Virus record (IMG/VR): IMGVR_UViG_3300003937_000086
Span: 1 to 58,475 of that record
DNA length: 58,475 bases
Reading direction: 5' to 3' (one strand)
DNA from: a virus
This document shows positions 8,897 through 16,076 of this stretch, piece by piece. The notes below the pieces were generated by a model. It had not been told where the DNA came from and made no database searches. It saw nothing but the letters and a program-made list of their open reading frames with translations. Every line of letters starts with the position of its first letter. The stretch's first letter is position 1. A program made the translations under genes and the position numbers.

Positions 8897-9291
8897 AACC
8901 CGAAACCCTATTCCGTCTCCACGAAGAGACGTGCAAGAAAACGCTCGACATCATGCGTGCGAAGAACAGCGACTACTGCGGCGGCACTGAGACCGTAGAC
9001 GCGCTCGCTAATTTCAAGTCAGCTAAATCGTTAGGACTCCATCCGGTTACCGGATTGCTGCTGAGGATGCAGGATAAACTGATGCGGATTAAGTCGTTCG
9101 TGAACGACGGTCAGTTACAGGTAGCTGGCGAGTCAGTAGACGACGCCTGTGAAGATCTTGTGAACTACTCGATTCTTGCGAAAGCTCTCCTCACTGAGGA
9201 ACGGGATGAACACTGCGAGACGTGCGATGGGCCTGTGGAAGATGACTGCGACAATATGTATTGTCCTGAGTATATCCCCACCCAATTATAA
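8893..9291 (+). CDS. DUF1599-like protein, 132 aa
   Basis: ATG 8893 overlaps the preceding stop. The pattern KKTLDIMRAKNSDYCGG, then ANFKSAKSLGL, LLRMQDKLMRI and a late VDDACEDLVNYSI matches the DUF1599 layout as I remember it: all-alpha proteins linked in phages with nucleotide or modified-base metabolism. The conserved acidic residues in the last helix (DDACEDL) resemble metal-binding positions of MazG-like pyrophosphohydrolases, but I cannot show activity. The C-terminus has an unusual Cys cluster (HCETCDG and DNMYCPEY) that may bind zinc and is not typical of the family. Confidence 0.65.
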   Translation: MKPETLFRLHEETCKKTLDIMRAKNSDYCGGTETVDALANFKSAKSLGLHPVTGLLLRMQDKLMRIKSFVNDGQLQVAGESVDDACEDLVNYSILAKALLTEERDEHCETCDGPVEDDCDNMYCPEYIPTQL

Positions 9292-9305
9292 CTCCTAAAA
9301 TACAA

Positions 9306-9794
9306 TTGATCGTCGGAGTAGACAACGGACTAGATGGCGGACTCTGCGCCATATCGAAACACGACGGCAGTCTCATCGATAAAATCCGTATGCCTACTCT
9401 CCAGATGTCGAAGAAAAAAGAAATCGACATCCGTAAGGTCCATCAATGGATAATGGATCTAAACACCCCCTTTATCTTTGCGGTCGAGGAACCGCTAGCT
9501 CACGCGAAAAGTAGCCAAGCGGTTCGGTCAATGGCGATCTCGTTCGGTAAGCTAGTCGGCATGGCTGAGTCCCACGACTACGAAAACATAATGCGTGTGT
9601 CAGTCCACAAGTGGCAGAAGGTCATGCTGGGCAGAGTTCCTAAAGGTAGGACTAAGGAAGTTGCATTGGAGCTAGCGAATCAGTTAGAGCCATCGGAGAA
9701 CTGGCTGGCTAATAAACGATGCCGGACGCCGCACGACGGCATGATCGATGCTTACCTTATTGCCCGATATATTTGGGGTGGTAAAAAAAGTTGA
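9306..9794 (+). CDS. RuvC-like Holliday junction resolvase, 162 aa
   Basis: RNase H-fold nuclease predicted to cut branched DNA produced by replication and recombination. The first strand carries VGVDNGLDGGLC with catalytic Asp, the second acidic motif is FAVEEPLAHA (about residues 57-66) and the last is TPHDGMIDAYLIARY, whose HDxxxDA pattern is the usual RuvC/YqgF C-terminal site. Length fits phage RuvC-like enzymes. The start appears to be TTG at 9306, since no ATG or GTG precedes the first beta strand. It lies between the DUF1599-like gene and the helicase in the plus-strand replication block. Confidence 0.8.
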   Translation: MIVGVDNGLDGGLCAISKHDGSLIDKIRMPTLQMSKKKEIDIRKVHQWIMDLNTPFIFAVEEPLAHAKSSQAVRSMAISFGKLVGMAESHDYENIMRVSVHKWQKVMLGRVPKGRTKEVALELANQLEPSENWLANKRCRTPHDGMIDAYLIARYIWGGKKS

Positions 9795-9849
9795 AATTTT
9801 TCTGGACGTATTGCCAGACTTCAATTATTTGTCTGTTCATAGACAATAA

Positions 9850-11142
9850 ATGAAGACGTTATATCCGAAACAACAAGACGCGCTCGACTTCTTCCTAGCG
9901 AAGCACAAGTTGAATTTAAACTCACTCGACACTAGCCATGTCGGGACGGGCAAGACAGTAGTAGCCGCTCATCTGGCCAAAGCTTTGAATAGACCTGTGG
10001 CGGTCTTGTGTCCGAAGGCGGTGATACCGTCATGGCAACGCGAACTTAAAGAGACTGGCATCGAGCCGCTCTTCGTCCTCAACTACGAGAAGATCAGAAC
10101 GGGCCGAACGGACTTCATGTCCAAGCGCGGCAAGAAGATCATGACATGGAACCTGCCTAAAAACACATTAGTGCTGGTGGATGAGGTTCACAGATGCAAA
10201 GGGCCGTATACGCAGAATGCTCAACTGCTGGTGTCGTTAGTGGCACAAGGCTACTCGATCCATGCGATGAGTGCGACTGCCGCCGAAGACCCAACCGAGA
10301 TGCGGCCAATCGGATACGCATTAGGTCTGCACAATCTCAACAAAGCGGAGGGCGGTGTCAAAAGTTGGTTCGGCTGGATGATGCAATACGGCTGTTCCCA
10401 AAACCAGTGGAATGCATGGGAGCTTCGTCGTAAGACCAAACTCAGTGATCTTAATAAGGTCATGTATGGGAAGAATGTTAAGCGGCTCACGGTTGATGAC
10501 TTCCCTGATTCCTTTAAAGCGAATCGTGTATTCGTGGAGCCGATTGCGTTCGGCTCTGCTGCCAAGATCGCGAAGGCTTATAAAGACCTCGACATCACTC
10601 CTGAGATCATCACGAACCTTTTAGAGAATGGAACCGTTGAGGACAGTGATTGGGTTCTGGTCAATCTGTTACGCGCTCGCCAGCTAGCCGAGTCGCTGAA
10701 GGCCAAAGACATGGCAGACATGGCGAAAGACCATGTCGAGCAGGGCCACAGTGTTGTGCTGTTCGTGAACTTTACGGAGACGGCCCAGACACTACAGCAG
10801 TTGTTGGACTGCCCCGCTATCGTTGGTGGTCAGTCCGCCGAAGAGCGGCAACAGATCATCGATGATTTCCAAGACGATACGGAACACGTCATCGTGGTCA
10901 ACATCGCCGCTGGCGGAACCGGAATCTCGCTGCACGACATCAACGGTAGTAGGCAGCGGATCTCATTGATCTCGCCCACGTTCAATGTCAAAGACCACCT
11001 ACAGGCATTGGGTCGTATCCATCGAAACGGCGCGAAAAGCGACGCCATCCAGAAGATTTTAGTTGCCAGCGATTCGATAGAGGAACACGTTATGCGTGTT
11101 GTCGAAGAGAAGTCGGATAACCTGAACACGCTACATCAATAA
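9850..11142 (+). CDS. SF2 (SNF2/DEAD-like) helicase, 430 aa
   Basis: ATP-dependent DNA translocase or helicase. Residues 29-37 contain a Walker A variant SHVGTGKTV; motif II is VDEVH at 110-114, followed by SATAA (motif III-like). The second RecA lobe ends with a motif V-like region NIAAGGTGISL and motif VI QALGRIHRNGAKS. The order of motifs and the arginine-rich motif VI match SNF2-type phage helicases. Length is short for the family but both lobes are present. It lies 55 bp after the resolvase gene and 22 bp before the HNH gene; the pair suggests recombination-dependent replication or branch processing. Confidence 0.85.
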   Translation: MKTLYPKQQDALDFFLAKHKLNLNSLDTSHVGTGKTVVAAHLAKALNRPVAVLCPKAVIPSWQRELKETGIEPLFVLNYEKIRTGRTDFMSKRGKKIMTWNLPKNTLVLVDEVHRCKGPYTQNAQLLVSLVAQGYSIHAMSATAAEDPTEMRPIGYALGLHNLNKAEGGVKSWFGWMMQYGCSQNQWNAWELRRKTKLSDLNKVMYGKNVKRLTVDDFPDSFKANRVFVEPIAFGSAAKIAKAYKDLDITPEIITNLLENGTVEDSDWVLVNLLRARQLAESLKAKDMADMAKDHVEQGHSVVLFVNFTETAQTLQQLLDCPAIVGGQSAEERQQIIDDFQDDTEHVIVVNIAAGGTGISLHDINGSRQRISLISPTFNVKDHLQALGRIHRNGAKSDAIQKILVASDSIEEHVMRVVEEKSDNLNTLHQ

Positions 11143-11164
11143 TGAGCAGACTAAGGAACATGAT

Positions 11165-11713
11165 ATGAACGAAAAGAATAAGATTAAAAATATCATCCTC
11201 GACTATTGTGAGGGTGACACCGATAAGTATTGGCTTGAATTCCCAAGAGATGATCTTCCTGAAATGGTTGAGAAGATTAAGGAAGCAGTTCTTCATGAGT
11301 TTGAGGATGTGGATCAAATGGATTTCAGCGATCTCCTAAAACTCTGCACCGGATGCAAGGAGACGTTGCTGAAGACCGAATTCAACAAGGATGCCGAAAA
11401 GGAAGACGGGTTGCAGACGCAGTGCCGGAAGTGTAAGCACGCAGCCCAGCGTAGAGACTACCTCAAAAAGAAAGACGTGTATATCGAAAGGCAGAGGAAA
11501 AGGCGCAAGGCCGAGCCTGAGAAAAAGCAAGCGAACGAAGCCGTTCGTCGGGCTATCCGAAAGGGTGTTCTTGTCAGGCCCGAATCTTGCACCGAGTGTG
11601 GGCGGTCCCACATGAGGATCGAAGCGCACCACCACAAAGGCTACGCCAAAGAGGATCGCCTCAACGTAGTATTCCTATGCACATCATGTCACCGCGCAGC
11701 AGAGAATTCATGA
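11165..11713 (+). CDS. HNH endonuclease-like zinc protein, 182 aa
   Basis: The central part has a CxxC pair (CTGCKETLLKTEFN and CRKCKHA), a common zinc-ribbon leader of phage HNH proteins, then a long basic helix. The C-terminal HNH fold reads CTECGRSHMRIEAHHHKG, LNVVFLCTSCH, giving two CxxC zinc pairs and the HH catalytic region. The first 60 residues are acidic and unrelated. It may be a free-standing homing-type endonuclease or a packaging or replication nuclease; placement inside the replication block favours the former. The stop overlaps the next ATG (11710). Confidence 0.75.
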   Translation: MNEKNKIKNIILDYCEGDTDKYWLEFPRDDLPEMVEKIKEAVLHEFEDVDQMDFSDLLKLCTGCKETLLKTEFNKDAEKEDGLQTQCRKCKHAAQRRDYLKKKDVYIERQRKRRKAEPEKKQANEAVRRAIRKGVLVRPESCTECGRSHMRIEAHHHKGYAKEDRLNVVFLCTSCHRAAENS

Positions 11714-11904
11714 AGATAAAGAAAAAGAAATTAGTTAAATACCTCAAAGAATGGGCCAAGGTCAGCGAGAAAGACGCTGAACAATACAGCGAGTCCGGCG
11801 ACTTCTCACGGGCATACCAGTCCATTATTATTGCGGACTTCATTAAGGACGATCTCATCGACGGGATTGAGTATGACTTCAATAACGATTTAAATGGACA
11901 CTAA
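11710..11904 (+). CDS. Small helical protein, 64 aa
   Basis: ATG 11710 overlaps the HNH stop (ATGA), so translation is probably coupled. The protein is a Lys-rich N-terminus (KIKKKKLVKYLKEW) followed by an acidic helix (SEKDAEQYSESGDF) and an acidic end. No family recognised. Its end overlaps the next start at 11894. The tight overlaps on both sides are the main evidence that it is translated. Confidence 0.5.
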   Translation: MKIKKKKLVKYLKEWAKVSEKDAEQYSESGDFSRAYQSIIIADFIKDDLIDGIEYDFNNDLNGH

Positions 11905-12241
11905 AAAACAAATTAAGGGTCTCACCAAATACAAGCGGAACATCGTCGAAAAAGTCTGCTCGCTCGTCGCCGAGGAGTTCTCGGTAGACGAAGAAGACCT
12001 CTTCAAAAAATCCAGAGCCTTCCGATACTCTACTCCTCGATCAGTTGCGGCGGGACTGCTGCGGGTGAACTACGGAATCCAGTATCAGATCCTCGCGGAC
12101 TATTTCGGATACGTCTCGCATAGTAGTATCATCCACGCTGTTAAATCGGTAGACCATAAAATAAAAACTGATCCTGAGATCAGGTCTATTATCCGAAATA
12201 TCTTGAAGAGCGTCGCTAAAGAAATTAAACCTAGTTCTTAA
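11894..12241 (+). CDS. Stand-alone DnaA domain IV-like DNA-binding protein, 115 aa
   Basis: The sequence follows the C-terminal DnaA-box binding domain: a helix with VCSLVAEEFSVDEEDLF, then STPRSVAAGLLRVNYGIQYQ, ILADYFGYVSHSSIIHAVKSV. The last segment aligns with the DnaA signature G-R-D-H-S-T-V-x-H-A, with V-S-H-S-S-I-I-H-A retained. There is no AAA+ domain. It may bind host-type DnaA boxes, recruiting or blocking the host initiator, or act at a phage origin. It lies between the HNH/helicase genes and the DUF2800 gene in the replication block. Confidence 0.75.
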   Translation: MDTKKQIKGLTKYKRNIVEKVCSLVAEEFSVDEEDLFKKSRAFRYSTPRSVAAGLLRVNYGIQYQILADYFGYVSHSSIIHAVKSVDHKIKTDPEIRSIIRNILKSVAKEIKPSS

Positions 12242-12258
12242 CTTTTTACTTAAACATT

Positions 12259-13356
12259 ATGAGTAACCAACCAGACCACCAAAGCAGAGGACACGCAGAG
12301 TTCTCTCCGTCGAGCCTGAAGTATGTAGCCGCCTGCGCTGGCTACCAAGGCCGAGACGGCACGTCACCCGCCGCTGAGATGGGGACGAGAATCCATGAGG
12401 CTCTTGAAGTCTTCGACCCTTCTGCACTCCACACCGAACAGGAACATGAGATCTACGAGCAGATCGTTAAGATGGAGCAGGACTTCATGGATAACTTCGA
12501 CGAGATCGAGGAAGAGCTTAACGAGATCCAAGTTGAGGTTGCCCTAGACGGCACTGAGACATGGGGAACCTGTGACCGATTCTTGATCCTCAAAGGAGGA
12601 AAACGAGCCGTCATGTCTGATTACAAAACCGGAATCAGTATCATCGACCCGCCCGAAAAGAACTGGCAAGCGAAGGCATACACGACCGGAGCGTTCCAGA
12701 AGTATCCCGACATCAAAGAGATCGTTTTTGCGTTTTATGTGCCGCAGCACAATGCGACGCTGCACCACACGTTTACGCGAGATGACCTACCTACTCTGGT
12801 CGAAGACCTTAGCCGAGTCATCAAGGCTGGCGAAGAAGTCAGACCTAAGTGGGAGTCAGGCACACCTGAACTGGAGGAATGCACCCCGACTCAGTATTGC
12901 CGATTCTGTAGGCATGAAGATACCTGTCCCGCACTAGGTGGTCTCGTTATCAGTGTGGCTAAGAAACTCGATACCACTCTACCGGACATCGATCCGACTG
13001 ACGTTGATAATCCGGCCAGACTCTCTGAGCTATACAACATAGCGAAGATCGTGGAGAACTGGTCGATGTCGATTAAACGTAAAACACTCGACGCCCTCAA
13101 AGACGGCGAGCAGCTTGACGGTCTTAAACTCCGCTCGATGGGTAGGACTAGAAAGATCTCCGATAATGCGACTTTTGTAAAAATCGCAAAAAAACATGGA
13201 ATAGATCTGGACACTCTGCTGGATCAAGTTAACTTCCCCCTCGCCAAGGTTGCTAAGAAAGCAGGAGCCGACAGCAAACAACCTTTCCTCGACGAATGCA
13301 CAGATGCAGGAATCGTAGAAACATCAGACGAGCGGCACTGTGTCGCGACTCAATAA
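12259..13356 (+). CDS. DUF2800-type RecB/Cas4-like PD-(D/E)XK nuclease, 365 aa
   Basis: The N-terminal part has MGTRIHEALEVF (His of the Cas4/RecB core), then TCDRFLIL and MSDYKTGISI, the D...DYK nuclease signature, and WQAKAYTTGAF, the QxxxY motif. A Cys cluster follows near residues 213-225 (PTQYCRFCRHEDTCPAL), which could hold an iron-sulfur cluster as in Cas4/AddB. This combination matches DUF2800 phage proteins, which are usually followed by an ssDNA-binding partner, as here. The likely role is end resection in recombination or replication. It lies 17 bp after the DnaA-like gene. Confidence 0.8.
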   Translation: MSNQPDHQSRGHAEFSPSSLKYVAACAGYQGRDGTSPAAEMGTRIHEALEVFDPSALHTEQEHEIYEQIVKMEQDFMDNFDEIEEELNEIQVEVALDGTETWGTCDRFLILKGGKRAVMSDYKTGISIIDPPEKNWQAKAYTTGAFQKYPDIKEIVFAFYVPQHNATLHHTFTRDDLPTLVEDLSRVIKAGEEVRPKWESGTPELEECTPTQYCRFCRHEDTCPALGGLVISVAKKLDTTLPDIDPTDVDNPARLSELYNIAKIVENWSMSIKRKTLDALKDGEQLDGLKLRSMGRTRKISDNATFVKIAKKHGIDLDTLLDQVNFPLAKVAKKAGADSKQPFLDECTDAGIVETSDERHCVATQ

Positions 13357-13377
13357 ACCAAACCAATAATTGATATT

Positions 13378-14034
13378 ATGGCTAAAACCCAAAAGCAAGA
13401 AGTCGTTGCTGCTGAGACCAACACTGGTCTCTCCACCAACGTAAGCGGAATCGAAATCGACGTAGAGGACATCGAGATTCCACGTATTAACGTCTGTCAA
13501 AAGATGTCTCAGTCTGACGCTCCAGTCGGATCGATTCTCTTCGATAAGACATACGAGATCGCCCCACCGGACACTCCGGTTAAGACGATCACCGTAGCTG
13601 CCCAGAAGGGCTGGCGGGAGAACATCCCTTTCGAGGAAGAGGATATCCCCCGCATCGCTTGGTCTAAATCCGAAGCCGACGCTATTGAAGCAGAGTCTAA
13701 TTGGGACATGACTGAGTTCGCCGAGATCACTCTCCTCATGCGCCAGCCTGAAGGTAGTGAAGAAGGCGATGCGTTCCAGTTGCCAATCGGCGACCACAAC
13801 TACGCATTGGGCAAGATCAACGTAGGGAAGAACGCATACCGTTCAACCTACAAGCGTCTTGCGACATTCGCGGCTCTCCAGTCTGGAGTTCCTATTCATA
13901 GCAAAGTTTGGAACTTCGTTTCTGAAGAACTAAGCAAGGGCAAGTATACTTGGTTTAATCCGTCACTCAGCGTGACTAAGGAAGAAACCGATGAGGATGT
14001 CATCGCCTTTGTTAAAAACTTTCTCGGAGCGTAG
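13378..14034 (+). CDS. Putative ssDNA-binding protein, 218 aa
   Basis: Follows the DUF2800 gene by 21 bp, where phages typically encode a single-strand DNA-binding partner. The sequence has an acidic N-terminus (EIDVEDIEIPRINVCQKMS), a beta-rich core (GSILFDKTYEIAP, TITVAAQKGW) and a second half with aromatic and basic residues (YRSTYKRLATFAAL), which fits an OB-like fold. It lacks the strongly acidic C-terminal tail of T7 gp2.5, although it ends with an acidic TKEETDEDV then a hydrophobic helix. Family assignment is by position and composition only. Confidence 0.5.
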   Translation: MAKTQKQEVVAAETNTGLSTNVSGIEIDVEDIEIPRINVCQKMSQSDAPVGSILFDKTYEIAPPDTPVKTITVAAQKGWRENIPFEEEDIPRIAWSKSEADAIEAESNWDMTEFAEITLLMRQPEGSEEGDAFQLPIGDHNYALGKINVGKNAYRSTYKRLATFAALQSGVPIHSKVWNFVSEELSKGKYTWFNPSLSVTKEETDEDVIAFVKNFLGA

Positions 14035-14036
14035 TT

Positions 14037-14225
14037 ATGACTGACCAAGAGAAAGAACAAAAAACCCGTGATCTCCTGCTTGAAGAGATCGCGATGCTCG
14101 ACGGCATGATCGCTGAAGTCGAGGATCAACTCTCGCAAGTCGGGAGCAACTTGAGAAAGTTGCGGGTAGTTCGGGAGGCACTCCAGCACGTTACTGGCGA
14201 GCAGACTGAATTGGAATTGGACTAG
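14037..14225 (+). CDS. Small coiled-coil protein, 62 aa
   Basis: Starts 2 bp after the stop of the putative ssDNA-binding gene. Nearly all helical and strongly charged, with heptad-like spacing from LLEEIAMLDGMIAEVEDQL onward, so it should dimerise as a coiled coil. No enzyme motif. It is the last gene before an intrinsic terminator at 14248-14297. Confidence 0.55.
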   Translation: MTDQEKEQKTRDLLLEEIAMLDGMIAEVEDQLSQVGSNLRKLRVVREALQHVTGEQTELELD

Positions 14226-14318
14226 GGATACTAGTAACACTAGTAGGATACAAGCCCACCGCAGAGTTTTTCAGTCTTTCCTTTGCGGTGGGCTTTTTCT
14301 GCTCACAAATATACTTAT
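14226..14318 (+). terminator. Intrinsic terminator before the DNA polymerase gene
   Basis: AAGCCCACCGC (from about 14249) pairs with GCGGTGGGCTT (about 14285-14295), and the stem is followed by a T-run (to about 14298). A short palindrome, ACTAG-TAACA-CTAGT, precedes it at about 14230-14245. It would end transcripts of the DUF2800/ssDNA-binding group and leaves only about 20 bases before the polymerase start, so the polymerase depends on read-through or a promoter inside this hairpin region. Confidence 0.8.
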
Positions 14319-16076
14319 ATGATTACATACGCATTAGATTTTGAAACCTACTACGACAAGCACTGCTCGATACGAAAGCTTGGCCCGTTAGGTTACTTTT
14401 CCCATTACGACTTCGACGCCTATATGGTGAGCGTTGTCGGAGATGACGGCTACGAATGGGTTGGCCACCCCGAAGATTTTGACTGGAACCTGCTTAACGG
14501 CAATATCGTTCTGTCACATAACGCATCATTCGATGAAACACTTTACCTATATGGGATCAACTGCGGTTGGTGGCCGGAGGTGAAACCAGCCGAGTGGCAT
14601 TGCACCGCCGACATGGCCGCTGCGGTCGGCTTGCCGAGATCGCTGAAGAACTCAACTGCCGAAGCTTTCGATCTGGAGATCTCCAAATCCACCCGCGATA
14701 ATATGTCAGGTAAGACGTGGGTGGGTATGACTAAAGAGTTCCAGAAGGAAGTAGAGGAATACGCCATCAAGGACTCCGTCCTCTGCCTCCGTCTATGGAA
14801 GGCTTATGAGTCTAAATGGTCGCAGTTTGAGCGGGACATCAGCGTCACGAACCGACGCATCGTCCAGAGGGGAATCCCGATTGACGTGGACGATCTACGC
14901 AAAGCTAAGGAGACCATCAACGAACTTATCTTTGAAACGGAGAAGGCGATTCCTTGGGCGGACGAGAAACCTTTACTTAGCCGTAAAGCGTTCGACGAAC
15001 ACTGCATCAATCTCGGCATCGAGCCACCTGCCTCTCTCGCTAAAACTGATGTAGATGCCCAGCGGTGGATACTGGCTCATGGTCACAAATATAAATGGAT
15101 CGAGGCCGTGACGAACTGGCGTCGTATCAACACGATCAAGAAGAAGCTCGATAGCTTCGACTGCGCGACAATGCCGGACAACCGATACTACGGCGGCATC
15201 ATGTATTTCGGCGGACACACCGGACGCTTCAGCGGTAGCGGCGGTAACCTTAATCTCCAGAACTTGCCGAGAGAAGGTATGTTCGGGGTCAATATGCGTA
15301 ACCTTATTACTGCACCTAAAGGTAAGAAGCTAGTCGTCGTTGACCTCTCTCAGATCGAAGTCCGCACTCTTTGCTGGCTATCGGGCGACCGAGATACGAT
15401 GGACGCAATCGAAGAGTCGGACGATATCTACGAAGCGTTCGCGATCCAGTTCGGACTGTGGTCTGAAGATAAAGGAGTCCTGAAGAAGGAGGACGCCAAG
15501 CTGAGACATAAAGTCAAGGCTCTCGTATTGGGCTGCGGCTACGGTGCGGGTGCAAAACGGTTCGCTGAGATGTACGATATGCCCCAGCAAGAAGCCCAAG
15601 ACGCTGTGGATCTTTACCGAACCAAGCTCGCTAAGGTTCCCCAATACTGGAAGAAACTCGGCAAACAAGTCGATAAAGCATACGACGTAGGTCGCCTGTC
15701 TCTGCCGCTACCGTCTGGTAGGTCTCTTAACTATGGGAATCTACGCAAGACTCTGGCTCAAGGACGCATCCAGTTTGTTTCCAGCATCAACCGGAACGGC
15801 CAGAAACGCATCATGAAACTATGGGGTGGAGTCCTCGCTGAGAATCTCTCACAGGCTCTGGCCAGAGATATTTTCAGTTTCATGATGTTAGAGATCGACA
15901 AGGCTGGCATAGACATTATCTTCCATGTTCACGATGAAGTGATCTGCGAGTGTGACGAAGCCGAAGCCGAAGAAACCCTACAAAAAATTACTCAAATTAT
16001 GTCCACTCCTCCTGAGTGGATTAGCGATATCCCTCTGGATGCGGAGGGAGAAATTCTAACCCAATACCAAAAATAA
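14319..16076 (+). CDS. DNA polymerase, family A, 585 aa
   Basis: Replicative polymerase with proofreading domain. The exonuclease begins with ALDFETYYD (Asp7, Glu9), then LSHNASFDE (exo II) and later EYAIKDSVLCLRLW (exo III-like). The polymerase domain has motif A VVVDLSQIEVRTL (about residue 344), motif B in the region KVKALVLGCGYGAGAKRF (about 396-412) and motif C FHVHDEVICE (about 537). Length is in the range of compact phage PolA enzymes. I prefer ATG 14319 (MITYALDFETY), because the longer frame from 14283 would run through the terminator stem. The stop overlaps the primase-helicase start, so the two are coupled. Confidence 0.92.
   Translation: MITYALDFETYYDKHCSIRKLGPLGYFSHYDFDAYMVSVVGDDGYEWVGHPEDFDWNLLNGNIVLSHNASFDETLYLYGINCGWWPEVKPAEWHCTADMAAAVGLPRSLKNSTAEAFDLEISKSTRDNMSGKTWVGMTKEFQKEVEEYAIKDSVLCLRLWKAYESKWSQFERDISVTNRRIVQRGIPIDVDDLRKAKETINELIFETEKAIPWADEKPLLSRKAFDEHCINLGIEPPASLAKTDVDAQRWILAHGHKYKWIEAVTNWRRINTIKKKLDSFDCATMPDNRYYGGIMYFGGHTGRFSGSGGNLNLQNLPREGMFGVNMRNLITAPKGKKLVVVDLSQIEVRTLCWLSGDRDTMDAIEESDDIYEAFAIQFGLWSEDKGVLKKEDAKLRHKVKALVLGCGYGAGAKRFAEMYDMPQQEAQDAVDLYRTKLAKVPQYWKKLGKQVDKAYDVGRLSLPLPSGRSLNYGNLRKTLAQGRIQFVSSINRNGQKRIMKLWGGVLAENLSQALARDIFSFMMLEIDKAGIDIIFHVHDEVICECDEAEAEETLQKITQIMSTPPEWISDIPLDAEGEILTQYQK

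Noticed and set aside
10194-10865. Short ORFs overlapping the helicase gene
   Set aside because: They are embedded in the helicase coding sequence with arginine-rich shadow composition.
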